Shown here piece by piece: positions 16,387-24,568 of a DNA stretch of 64,000 nucleotides (positions are counted from its first letter, which is position 1; the number at the start of each line of letters is the position of its first letter). The DNA is taken from positions 4,327,501 to 4,391,500 of the forward strand of contig CP031585.1 of the NCBI GenBank assembly GCA_003217735.2, read 5' to 3'. The notes beneath the pieces were generated by a model. It was given only the letters and a program-made list of their open reading frames with translations, was not told where the DNA came from and did not search any database. The position numbers were made by a program, and so were the translations under genes. Origin of the DNA: Marinibacterium anthonyi. Its GTDB lineage: Bacteria > Pseudomonadota > Alphaproteobacteria > Rhodobacterales > Rhodobacteraceae.

Positions 16387-17482
16387 CCTTTTCGGGGCCG
16401 AGCGCATCGGCCCCGGCACCCGGCAGCCGGATCAGGAAGGTCGACCCGGTGCCCTGGATGGATTCGCAGCAGATGGACCCGCCGTGCCGCTCGACGATCT
16501 TGCGGCAGGTGGCCAGGCCCAGGCCCGTGCCGGCGAAATCCTCTGACTTGTGCAGACGCCGGAAGGGTTCAAAGATCTCGACCACCTTGGCCGCTTCGAT
16601 GCCGATCCCATTGTCGGACACCGCGATTTCCCACCGATCCTCGTCGATCTGGGCCGACACATGGATGCGCGGCTGATCGGTCAGGTTGTACTTGATGCCG
16701 TTGCCCACGAGGTTCTGAAGCAGCTGTTCGATCTGCGGGCCATCGCCCAGCACCACCGGCAGCTGGTCGTCGCAGATCACCACCGCATTGGCGGCATCCA
16801 GGTCCGAGGCCAGGCTCTGGCGCACCGCCTCCATCGCGCGCCCCAGGTCGACCGGCCCGAAATCCTGCGGAGCGCTGTCGATGCGCGTATAGGCCCTGAG
16901 CGAGACGATCAGCGCCTCCATCCGGGCGGCGCCGTCGCCGATGAACCCCATGATCTCGCCCACGTCATTGGCCACGTCCGGGGGCAGATCCTCGGCCAGC
17001 ATCTCGATCGCGCCGCGGATCGTCTGCAGCGGCCCGCGCAGGTCATGGACCAGCACATGGGCGAAGGTTTCAAGGTTCTTGCGCTGTTCGTCGATCTTGC
17101 GCTGCATCGCCGCCCGTTCGGCGGCGTTGGTCACCGACCTGTTCAGGCTCTCGGGCGAAATCGCCTCCTTCGTGAGGTAATCCTGCGCGCCGCAACGCAT
17201 CGCCTCGACCGCGATATCCTCGCTGCCCTGGCCGGTGATCATGACCACCGCCACGAATGGATTCTGGGTCACGATCCGGCGCAGCGTGCTCAACCCGTCG
17301 CTGCCCGGCAGCGAATAGTCCAGCAGAACAACGTCCGTTCCCCCCTTGGAGTCAAGCTGCGCCAGGCATTCGGCCTCGTTGCGCGCTTCGGCCACCCGAT
17401 CGACGGGCGCGGCCATGCGCGCGATGGCGCGGCGCACCAGTTCCCTGTCGTCCGCGCTGTCGTCCACGATCAGAATTCGCAT
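16370..17482 (-). CDS. Receiver-histidine kinase fusion protein
   Basis: Soluble 370-residue signalling protein in inverted order: receiver domain (1-120; VDDSADD, Asp55 in LLDYSLPG, Lys105), then a HisKA dimerisation helix with His146 in VLVHDLRGPL and a HATPase domain (N-box NLVGNGIKYN, G1 SDNGIGIE, G2 GTGLGLATC). No membrane or PAS segment is present, so its input is probably phosphate on its own receiver. It is the last gene of a four-gene minus-strand cassette with two membrane kinases and an Rcp1-like receiver. The Shine-Dalgarno GGAGGAGGGG precedes the ATG. Confidence 0.92.
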   Translation of the reverse strand: MRILIVDDSADDRELVRRAIARMAAPVDRVAEARNEAECLAQLDSKGGTDVVLLDYSLPGSDGLSTLRRIVTQNPFVAVVMITGQGSEDIAVEAMRCGAQDYLTKEAISPESLNRSVTNAAERAAMQRKIDEQRKNLETFAHVLVHDLRGPLQTIRGAIEMLAEDLPPDVANDVGEIMGFIGDGAARMEALIVSLRAYTRIDSAPQDFGPVDLGRAMEAVRQSLASDLDAANAVVICDDQLPVVLGDGPQIEQLLQNLVGNGIKYNLTDQPRIHVSAQIDEDRWEIAVSDNGIGIEAAKVVEIFEPFRRLHKSEDFAGTGLGLATCRKIVERHGGSICCESIQGTGSTFLIRLPGAGADALGPEKVSEAG

Positions 17483-17509
17483 GTGATGTTCCCCTCCTCC
17501 TGACTGCTG

Positions 17510-17959
17510 TCACTTCGGGCGCAACGCGAAGCGGAACCAGTAGTCGTAAAGCTGCCCGACCGTTTCGGAAAACTCGGTCCACGAGACCGGCTTGCGCAGG
17601 TAGGTGTTGGCGCCCTCGGCATAACAATCCTCGACATCGCGTTCGTCGACCGAGGTGGTCATGATCACCACCGGGATCCGCGCCAGATCGTGGTTCGACC
17701 GGATGCGCGCCAGCACCTGGCGGCCGTCGATCCCCGGCATGTTGAGATCCAGCAGCACCAGCCCGGGATGGCGGGGCACGCCCGTGTCGCTGAATTTCCC
17801 GTTTCCTGTCAGATAGTTCCACACCTCTTCCCCGTCGCGAAAGCGGCGGATCGGGTTGGCGACCTGGCGCTGGCGGGTCAGCGCGCGTTCGACCGCCTCG
17901 AAGTCGTCGTCGTTATCTTCGACGATCAGGATGTCCTGGGTCAGGGCACAGTCAGGCAT
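17510..17959 (-). CDS. Single-domain response regulator (Rcp1-like)
   Basis: Stand-alone receiver of 149 residues with acidic pair in VEDNDDDF, phosphoacceptor Asp71 in LLDLNMPG, MTTS and Lys123. The extended loop before the Asp (GNGKFSDTGVPRHPGLVLLD) is typical of phytochrome-partner Rcp1/CheY-like receivers. The ATG at 17959 overlaps the end of the upstream kinase gene by 8 bases, which makes that kinase its likely phosphodonor. It carries no output domain, so it probably shuttles phosphate to another kinase or partner. Confidence 0.9.
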   Translation of the reverse strand: MPDCALTQDILIVEDNDDDFEAVERALTRQRQVANPIRRFRDGEEVWNYLTGNGKFSDTGVPRHPGLVLLDLNMPGIDGRQVLARIRSNHDLARIPVVIMTTSVDERDVEDCYAEGANTYLRKPVSWTEFSETVGQLYDYWFRFALRPK

Positions 17960-19412
17960 GTTGCACCAGAGGCATGTCATCGGGAAACGACAGCGGCGCC
18001 TTGGCGGAGGCATCGCCGAAATCGATGTAGAACGTACAGCCCTCGCCCAGCCGCGAAACCAGGACGACCTCGCCGCCCATGCTTTCGGTCACCTTGCGCA
18101 CGAAGGCCAGCCCGGCCCCGGACCCCGGCCCGTACGCGTCGGGATGATTGAGCCGTTTGAACATGCGAAAGACCTCGTCGTGGAATTCGGGCGCGATGCC
18201 GATTCCATTGTCGCTGACATAAAAAACCTGGCGCAGCAGCCGGCCGTCGACCCAGACATGCGGCGCATAGCCGATATGGACGGTGGGATGTTCGGCATCG
18301 GAATAGACCAGCCCGTTGAGCACGAGGTTGTGCAGCACGGTGTTGACCTCGGCCGCACTGGCCTGCAGTCGCGGCAGCGGCGTGTCGATGACGATCTTGC
18401 CATGGCGTTCGTCCAGCAGTTCGGCCAGGGCGGAATGGATGTTGGCGACGATGCCTTCGACGCGCACCTCCTCCATCGTGGCACTGCGGTCGATGCGGGA
18501 ATATTTCAACAGCGTCGCGGTCAGGTTTTCCACTTGGGCGCACAGATCCTGCATGCGCATCAGGCGGTTGCGGGCGTCGGGCTCCAGAGTGTCGCCATGA
18601 TCCTCCATCAGGAAACTGGCATGGTTGGCGATGCCGCGCATCGGCACCCGCAGGTCATGGGCTGTCACATAGGCAAATTCGTTGAGCTTTCCGTTGATCA
18701 GCGTCAGGTCCGCATTGGCCCGCTGCAAAGCGGAATTGCGGTCGTCCAGCACATGGTTCAGATCGCGGATCTCGGCCAGGCGGCGGGTCTGTTCGCGCAT
18801 GCCGGCCCACATCAGCGCAATCACCGTACCCGGCAACAGCAGCAGCAGCGTAGCAACGAAAGCCAACAACACCATCATGTCGCGCTGGCTGGTCGCCGTC
18901 CGTTCCAGCAGGGCGTTCTGAATCGCTTCGTGCGCCGTGACCAGATTCAGCGTGGCGGCCGTGTCGGGGATGCGCACCAGCGCGTCGATCTCTTCCGCGG
19001 ACAGGCCCTGTCGATGAGCATGTTCCACGCGAATCAGAGCGCGACGATACTGGTTCAGCGTGTCGCGAATCGGGCTCATGTCGATGTCCAGCCCGACATC
19101 GCCCGCGATATGTTCCAGCGTCAGAACAGCGCTCATCGCGGTGTCGTAGCTGTCGCGGACACCATCGGCGTAACGCGGTTCATCCCCGCGCAGCACCGCG
19201 TTCTTGAAATCGTGGATGAAGCCCGAATAGCCGATGGCCAGTTCGAAATCGAGCAGCAGTTCAGGCAGTTGATGGGTGAGCACCCCGATGTCGTCGCGCT
19301 GACGGTTGCGCAGGTCCCAGATCGCCACCAGGGCGGGGACATAGACCACGACGATCAACGCCAGGCCGGCCCAGATCCACAGGCGGCGCGGTATGGGGGC
19401 GGGCATCGCCAT
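17952..19412 (-). CDS. Membrane sensor histidine kinase
   Basis: A 486-residue kinase. Transmembrane helix 1 spans about 11-32, a periplasmic helical sensor of about 145 residues follows, and helix 2 is at about 179-202. HisKA carries His252 in YVTAHDLRVPMRG; HATPase has NLVLNGLVY, SDNGIGIAP and GSGAGLAFV. The catalytic core closely resembles that of the upstream ETR1-like kinase (both have MRGIANHA after the His), pointing to duplication with exchange of sensor domains. It begins 1 base after the stop of the upstream kinase. The signal is unknown. Confidence 0.92.
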   Translation of the reverse strand: MAMPAPIPRRLWIWAGLALIVVVYVPALVAIWDLRNRQRDDIGVLTHQLPELLLDFELAIGYSGFIHDFKNAVLRGDEPRYADGVRDSYDTAMSAVLTLEHIAGDVGLDIDMSPIRDTLNQYRRALIRVEHAHRQGLSAEEIDALVRIPDTAATLNLVTAHEAIQNALLERTATSQRDMMVLLAFVATLLLLLPGTVIALMWAGMREQTRRLAEIRDLNHVLDDRNSALQRANADLTLINGKLNEFAYVTAHDLRVPMRGIANHASFLMEDHGDTLEPDARNRLMRMQDLCAQVENLTATLLKYSRIDRSATMEEVRVEGIVANIHSALAELLDERHGKIVIDTPLPRLQASAAEVNTVLHNLVLNGLVYSDAEHPTVHIGYAPHVWVDGRLLRQVFYVSDNGIGIAPEFHDEVFRMFKRLNHPDAYGPGSGAGLAFVRKVTESMGGEVVLVSRLGEGCTFYIDFGDASAKAPLSFPDDMPLVQHA

Positions 19413-19413
19413 C

Positions 19414-20619
19414 TCAGGCCACCTGCGTCGCGAACCCGGTCATGGCGGAACCGGTCTGCGCCTCGGCCTCGAAGGTCAGGTAGAAGGTCGATCCTTCGCC
19501 GGGGGTCGAAACGACCCTGACCGTGCCGCCATGGCTTTCGGCCACCCGCCGGACAAACGCCAGCCCCGCGCCGGTGCCGGCGCCATAGGCATCCGGTCCA
19601 TGCAACCGCTTGAACATGCGGAAGATCAGGTCGTGATTTTCCGCCGCCACGCCGATGCCGTTGTCGGTCACGTAGACCGCCTTGTGCAGCGTCCGGCCAT
19701 CCACCTTGACCCGGTCGAGATAGCCGATGCGCACCACCGGCGCGCCACTGTCGTTGTAGGTGATCCCGTTCAGCACCAGGTTGGTCAGCGCCGTCATCAC
19801 GTCGGCCGGATTGCCCGCGATGATCGGCAGCGGCGTGTCCACCACGATCTGGGCGCTGCGGTCGGTCAGCGTTTCCGCCAGCCGGTCCCGGATCCGTTCG
19901 ACCACTTCGGACAGGGCCACGTCCTCTTGCGCCTCGGCCCGGCTGATGCGGGAATACTGCAGCAGGGTCGATATCAGATGCTCGGTCTGACGACACAATT
20001 CCTGCATGCGGCCAATACGCTTCTTTGCATCGGGTGGCAGGCTATCGCCATGATCTTCTTCAAGAAACCGGGCGTGGTTGGCAATGCCGCGCATCGGCGC
20101 GCGCAGATCGTGCGACACCACGTAGGCGAATTCGCTCAGCTTGTCGTTGGCTTCCTGCACGCGCGTGGTTTCGTGCCGGTGCAGCAGCAGCGCGGCTTCC
20201 TTTTCGGCCAGGTCGGCGCGGGACGGCATGGTCAGGAAGACCGGCAGAAGGCGCGCCAGTTCGACCGCCGTGTAGACGGAAACCACGGCCGTGGCGGCCT
20301 TGATCACCCCCTGCACCCCGTAGATTGGCAGCCACAGCGTCACCAGCGCGCACAGGTGGCTGAGCGCGCAGGCGGTGATGAAGGCGGCGAACAGCCGGGC
20401 GACATTGGCATCCAGCAGATCGGGCCGGCGGCGCGCGGCGCGCAGGATCAGCAGCGGGATGGTGAAATAGGCCGCGGCGATCAGGAAATCCGACGCGCCA
20501 TGCAGGAACAGCAGGTCAGGCCGCCACAACAGGCACATGCCATGGGGCATGAACGCCTCTGGCAGGGCGAAGTCCTTGAACCCTTGCAGCATCTCCGAGT
20601 CTCCCGGCGGGATCGCCAT
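19414..20619 (-). CDS. Histidine kinase with ETR1-type (ethylene-receptor-like) membrane domain
   Basis: A 401-residue kinase. Residues 30-130 hold three membrane helices matching the plant ETR1 ethylene-binding domain: SDFLIAAAYFTIPL and ACALSHL. Asp44, Tyr51, Pro55, Cys84 and His88 have the same relative spacing as ETR1 Asp25, Tyr32, Pro36, Cys65 and His69; Cys65/His69 bind the Cu(I) that holds ethylene. A linker helix leads to HisKA (His170 in VVSHDLRAPMRG) and HATPase (NLVLNGITY, TDNGIGVA, GTGAGLAFV). There is no GAF domain, unlike plant receptors. The start may be ATG 20619 or 20592. Ligand binding is inferred; copper or redox sensing is the alternative. Confidence 0.88.
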   Translation of the reverse strand: MAIPPGDSEMLQGFKDFALPEAFMPHGMCLLWRPDLLFLHGASDFLIAAAYFTIPLLILRAARRRPDLLDANVARLFAAFITACALSHLCALVTLWLPIYGVQGVIKAATAVVSVYTAVELARLLPVFLTMPSRADLAEKEAALLLHRHETTRVQEANDKLSEFAYVVSHDLRAPMRGIANHARFLEEDHGDSLPPDAKKRIGRMQELCRQTEHLISTLLQYSRISRAEAQEDVALSEVVERIRDRLAETLTDRSAQIVVDTPLPIIAGNPADVMTALTNLVLNGITYNDSGAPVVRIGYLDRVKVDGRTLHKAVYVTDNGIGVAAENHDLIFRMFKRLHGPDAYGAGTGAGLAFVRRVAESHGGTVRVVSTPGEGSTFYLTFEAEAQTGSAMTGFATQVA

Positions 20620-20758
20620 TCCCCGGCACTTTGACCGCCCCGGCTTATCAAAGGGTTAACGCCATCCCATCCTCTTGGGGACAGCGGTGCCCGGCCCCTT
20701 TGCATTGTCGAGAAATCCGCTAGGTTCGGCGCGAACACAGACCATCCGGATCCGTCCC

Positions 20759-21790
20759 ATGCGCATCTTTCATTCCGAAACCCACCGCCTGCATTTCCCC
20801 CAAGGAGAGCTGAACGGCGGCGAACTTGTCACCCCCTTCGAACGGCCCAGCCGCGTGGAATACGTGCTGCGGCGGCTGCAGGAACAGGGGCTGACCGACA
20901 TCGTGGCCCCCGCCGCGCCGGACATGGGCCCCATCGCCGCGCTGTGCGATCCGGGCTACCTGGAATTCCTGGAAACCGCCTGGGATCAATGGGTTGCCGA
21001 AGGGTTCCGGGGCGAGATCATCGCCGCCTCCTTCCCGGCCCGGCGGATGCAGACCGCGCGGCCGCCGCGCAATATCGACGGCAAGGCGGGCTATTACGCA
21101 CTGGCCTCGGAAACCGCGATCACGCGCGGCACGTGGCAAGCCGCCCTGGGATCGGCCGCCTGCGCGCAATCGGCCACGGCCGAGGTGATCGGCGGCGCGC
21201 GTGCGGCTTTTGCGCTTTGCCGACCCCCCGGGCACCATGCGACGGCGGACATGTACGGCGGGTACTGCTTCATCAACAACGCCGCGCTGGCGGCCAATGC
21301 GCTGCGGGCGTCCGGCGCGGGCCGGGTGGCGATCCTGGACATCGACTTTCACCACGGCAACGGCACCCAGGACATCTTCTACGGCGACGGCGACGTGTTC
21401 TTCGCCTCGCTCCACGGCGCGCCCGAAGACGCGTTCCCCTACTTCCTGGGCTACGCGGACGAGACCGGGTCAGGCGCGGGCGAAGGCGCCACGGCGAACT
21501 ACCCGATGGCCCCGGGCACGCCCTACGCGGACTGGTCCAGGGCGCTGGACGACGCCATCGCGAAGATCCGTGCGCACGGGGCCGAAGCGCTGGTCGTCTC
21601 GCTGGGGGTCGATGCGTACAAAGACGACCCGATTTCCTTCTTCAAGCTCGACAGCCCGGATTTCATGGATGCCGGCCGGCGGATCGCCGGCCTGGGCCTG
21701 CCGACGGTCTTCTGCATGGAAGGCGGCTATGCGATCGAGGCGGTGGGCATCAACACCGTCAACGTCCTGGAAGGCTTCGAAGGGGCGTAG
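20759..21790 (+). CDS. Acetylpolyamine amidohydrolase (histone deacetylase superfamily)
   Basis: Zinc-dependent deacetylase of 343 residues. Class II HDAC-fold motifs are CRPPGHHA (catalytic His pair), GGYCFINNAA, the metal site ILDIDFHHGNGTQDIFY, and EGGYAIEAVG. The pattern LNGGELVTPFERPSRVEYV at the N-terminus and FLETAWDQW is that of the Mycoplana-type acetylpolyamine amidohydrolase, which removes acetyl groups from acetylputrescine or acetylspermidine. The ATG at 20759 starts MRIFHSETH, as in homologues. The gene stands alone, divergent from the kinase cassette. Confidence 0.92.
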   Translation: MRIFHSETHRLHFPQGELNGGELVTPFERPSRVEYVLRRLQEQGLTDIVAPAAPDMGPIAALCDPGYLEFLETAWDQWVAEGFRGEIIAASFPARRMQTARPPRNIDGKAGYYALASETAITRGTWQAALGSAACAQSATAEVIGGARAAFALCRPPGHHATADMYGGYCFINNAALAANALRASGAGRVAILDIDFHHGNGTQDIFYGDGDVFFASLHGAPEDAFPYFLGYADETGSGAGEGATANYPMAPGTPYADWSRALDDAIAKIRAHGAEALVVSLGVDAYKDDPISFFKLDSPDFMDAGRRIAGLGLPTVFCMEGGYAIEAVGINTVNVLEGFEGA

Positions 21791-21792
21791 AT

Positions 21793-21828
21793 GGGACGGC
21801 ATTTGGGTCGGCATTTGGGACGGCGGGC
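21793..21828. repeat. 12-bp tandem repeat x3
   Basis: Two near-identical copies (GGGACGGCATTT, GGGTCGGCATTT) and a third degenerate copy begin 3 bases after the deacetylase stop. Confidence 0.8.
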
Positions 21829-21836
21829 GGGGCGAT

Positions 21837-21852
21837 GCTGCCCGAGGGCAGC
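21837..21852. terminator. Hairpin between convergent genes
   Basis: Stem GCTGCCC / GGGCAGC with a 2-base loop between the deacetylase and the convergent lyase gene; no T-run. Confidence 0.35.
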
Positions 21853-21870
21853 GAGCGTCCGCCCCGCCGT

Positions 21871-22755
21871 TCATCGCCGGGACGATGCATAGGCCTCTGA
21901 CGCCTCGTAATAATCGTCAAACCCGATCCGCTTGCGCAGTTCCACGAAATCCATCTGCCCGGGCCGCTGGTCCTGCCGCATCGCACGCAAGGTGGTGACC
22001 ATGGCCTGCATCGCCGAGGCCATCAGCGACAGCGGGTAGGCGGCGATGGAATAGCCGATATCGCGCAGCTCGGCATTGCTCAGGTCCGGCGTCTGCCCGC
22101 CTTCCACGATATTGGCCATCTTCGGCCCCGGCAGGTCGGCACAGACGCGGGTCATCTCGTCCACGTCCCTGGGCGCCTCGACGAACAGGATATCGGCCCC
22201 AAGCTCGGCAAACATCGCCGCCCGCTCGATCGCCTCGCCCAGCCCGTGTTCATGGCGCGCATCCGTGCGCGCCAGGATCAGGATGTCGCGCCCCCGGGCC
22301 CGCAAGGCATGACGTTCGTCCACCGCCGCCCGGATCCGGTCGAACGCCTCGTCGCGCGACACCACCGCCTTGCCGGGCGTATGGCCGCAGCGCTTCGGCG
22401 CCAGCTGATCCTCGATCATGACCGAGGCACAGCCCGCCTTGGCGAACCCCGCCACCGTCCGGCGCACGTTCATCGCGTTGCCATAGCCGGTGTCGCCATC
22501 GCCGATCAGCGGGATGTCGATGGCATCGGTGATGTTGCGCGCCTGGTCCAGCACCTCGCTGTAGCTCATCAGCCCAAGGTCCGGCGCGCCGATCCGGCTG
22601 GCCGAGGCGGCGAAGCCCGACATGAAGGTCAGCGGATAACCCTCCTGCTGGATCAGCTTCGCCGACAGGGCGTCGAAGCAGCAGGGCATGATATGGCAGG
22701 CGTCTTGCGCCAGCAGGGCGCGCAGCGTGTCGGCAGGAAGCATGTCTTTCACCAT
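21871..22755 (-). CDS. Isocitrate lyase/PEP mutase superfamily enzyme
   Basis: A TIM-barrel enzyme of 294 residues. Visible are the metal-binding IGDGDTGYGN, the active-site loop EDQLAPKRCGHTPGK (Lys-Arg-Cys-Gly-His as in methylisocitrate lyases), ILARTDAR and LFVEAP. It may cleave a 2-methylisocitrate-like acid, decarboxylate oxaloacetate or act on a dialkylmalate; the family is hard to split by eye. The annotated ATG overlaps the dctM stop by 7 bases; a second ATG at 22743 is equally possible. As last gene of a TRAP operon it probably acts on the imported carboxylate or its product. Confidence 0.85.
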   Translation of the reverse strand: MVKDMLPADTLRALLAQDACHIMPCCFDALSAKLIQQEGYPLTFMSGFAASASRIGAPDLGLMSYSEVLDQARNITDAIDIPLIGDGDTGYGNAMNVRRTVAGFAKAGCASVMIEDQLAPKRCGHTPGKAVVSRDEAFDRIRAAVDERHALRARGRDILILARTDARHEHGLGEAIERAAMFAELGADILFVEAPRDVDEMTRVCADLPGPKMANIVEGGQTPDLSNAELRDIGYSIAAYPLSLMASAMQAMVTTLRAMRQDQRPGQMDFVELRKRIGFDDYYEASEAYASSRR

Positions 22756-24023
22756 TTGAACGGGATGTAGAGCGCAAGATCGGGCACGACGTACAACGCC
22801 GCCACGGTCACGAGCATCAGGACGAGGAAGGGCCAGACACCCCGGGCCACCTGGCCCAGCGAGGTCCGCGCCACGGATTGGATGACGTACAGGTTCAGCC
22901 CCACGGGCGGGGTGATCAGGGCGATTTCCACCATGATCACCATGTAGATGCCGAACCAGACCGGGTCAAAGCCCAGCCGCATGACAGATGGCAACAGAAC
23001 CGGCGTCATGATCAGGATCATCGACATCGCCTCGAACACCAGCCCCATCAGGATCAGCACCACCGACACCGCGATGATGAAGCCCAGCGGCCCGTCGAAG
23101 GTCTGCGACAGGAAGACCGACACGTCCTGCGGGATCCGGTACAGCGCGATGGCCTTCCCGAACACCTTGGCGCCGGCGATGATCATCAGGATCGCCACCG
23201 TGGTCAGCGCGCTTTCGCGGATCGCCTCCCAGAAGGCCGCCAGGGTGAGGCTGCGCAGCCAGAAGGCGGTGATGGCCACGGCGGCGGCAAAGCCCACGGC
23301 GGCGCCTTCGGTGGGCGTGAAGGCCCCCGAGTAGAGCCCGATGATCACCAGCAGCGCCAGCGCGACCGACGGCAGCGCCCGCTTGGTGGCGGCCATGCGC
23401 TCGGGCCAGCTGGCGCGGGGCATCGGCGTGTAGGCCTGCGAGAACCGGCTGTAGAGCATGGAGAAGACAACGAAGAGCACGATCAGCAGCGCGCCGGGGG
23501 CGATGCCGCCCAGGAACAGTGCGATGACCGATTGTTCGGTGACGAAGCCGTAGACGATCATCGGGATCGACGGCGGGATCAGGATGCCCAACGTGCCCCC
23601 GGCCGCCAGCAAGCCATAGACAAAGCGCTTGTCGTACCCGCGCGAGATCATCTCGGGGATGGCCACGGTGCCGATCGTGGCCGCCGTCGCCACCGAAGAT
23701 CCCGAAATCGCGGCGAAGAGAGCGCAGGAGAGGATGGTGGCGACCGCCAGCCCGCCGGGCCAGTGGCCGACCCAGGCCTGCACGGCGGCGAACAGGTCCC
23801 GCCCCACCCCGCCCTTCAGCAGCACGTTGGACATCAACAGGAACAGCGGCACCGCCAGCAGGATGAACCCGTCCAGCGTGGAAAGGATGCCCTGCGGCGC
23901 CATCAGCGGCGAAAAGCCCCCCAGCATCAGCATGCCCAGGCCCAGGCCGCCCAGGGCGAAGGCCACCGGCACGCCCAGCAGCAGCAGTGCGAACAGCGCG
24001 GCAAGGATCAGCAGGATGGTCAT
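22749..24023 (-). CDS. dctM: TRAP transporter large permease (DctM-like)
   Basis: Inner-membrane protein of 424 residues with about twelve hydrophobic segments, carrying out sodium-driven uptake with DctQ and DctP. Family features include LLAVPLFLLMSNVLLKGGVGRDLF, SGSSVATAATIGTVAIPEM, GTLGILIPPSIPMIVYG and the late repeat ITPPVGLNLYV. The ATG overlaps the dctQ stop (ATGA), giving translational coupling. It belongs to the operon dctP-dctQ-dctM-lyase. Confidence 0.93.
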   Translation of the reverse strand: MTILLILAALFALLLLGVPVAFALGGLGLGMLMLGGFSPLMAPQGILSTLDGFILLAVPLFLLMSNVLLKGGVGRDLFAAVQAWVGHWPGGLAVATILSCALFAAISGSSVATAATIGTVAIPEMISRGYDKRFVYGLLAAGGTLGILIPPSIPMIVYGFVTEQSVIALFLGGIAPGALLIVLFVVFSMLYSRFSQAYTPMPRASWPERMAATKRALPSVALALLVIIGLYSGAFTPTEGAAVGFAAAVAITAFWLRSLTLAAFWEAIRESALTTVAILMIIAGAKVFGKAIALYRIPQDVSVFLSQTFDGPLGFIIAVSVVLILMGLVFEAMSMILIMTPVLLPSVMRLGFDPVWFGIYMVIMVEIALITPPVGLNLYVIQSVARTSLGQVARGVWPFLVLMLVTVAALYVVPDLALYIPFKW

Positions 24024-24517
24024 TCGTGGCTGCTCCCCAGCGTGATGAGGCCCGAGGCGCGCAGCCCGGCCAGTTCGGCGATGCATTGCAGCGACAGCAG
24101 CGCGAACCCGACGGGCACCGGAAGTTCCGCCACCCAGGCCGGCAGGTCCAGCAGCGATCCGGTGGTGCGCCCCCGGACCCAGCTGTCATGAAAGATGTCC
24201 CAGCCCCACCACGTGACGATCAGCGAAAAGACCAGCACGAAGGCCAGCGCGAAGGCGACACAGGCCGTCTGGACGCCGCGCGGCAGCAGGCCGGTCACCG
24301 CGTTGACGGTGATGTGGTGGCGCAAGGCCAGCACATGGGCCATGGCCAGCAGGCAGCCCCAGATCAGGCAAAGCTGGCTGAGCTCGGCCGCCCAGATCGT
24401 CGGACGGGTGAAGAAATAGCGCGCGATGACCTCGTAGGTCAGCATCGCGCCGGTCAGCGCCAGCAGCACGGCGCCGATCATGCCCGCCACGCGGGACATC
24501 AGGGGTATCAGGGACAT
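24020..24517 (-). CDS. dctQ: TRAP transporter small permease (DctQ-like)
   Basis: Membrane protein of 165 residues with four predicted helices. The second helix region EVIARYFFTRPTIWAAELSQL is the DctQ signature. It pairs with DctM. The ATG at 24517 follows GAAGG; an upstream ATG at 24535 is in frame but adds residues that do not look conserved. A strong hairpin separates it from dctP. Confidence 0.9.
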   Translation of the reverse strand: MSLIPLMSRVAGMIGAVLLALTGAMLTYEVIARYFFTRPTIWAAELSQLCLIWGCLLAMAHVLALRHHITVNAVTGLLPRGVQTACVAFALAFVLVFSLIVTWWGWDIFHDSWVRGRTTGSLLDLPAWVAELPVPVGFALLSLQCIAELAGLRASGLITLGSSHE

Positions 24518-24539
24518 GGGACAGCCTTCGGGCAAAGGC

Positions 24540-24559
24540 GGGCGGCCCGGGGGCCGCCC
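24540..24559 (-). terminator. Intercistronic hairpin between dctP and dctQ
   Basis: Stem GGGCGGCCC / GGGCCGCCC (9 bp) with a 2-base loop. It lies between the binding protein and the membrane subunits and may protect the dctP message or partly terminate, giving more DctP than DctQM. Confidence 0.5.
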
Positions 24560-24568
24560 GACGGGTCA

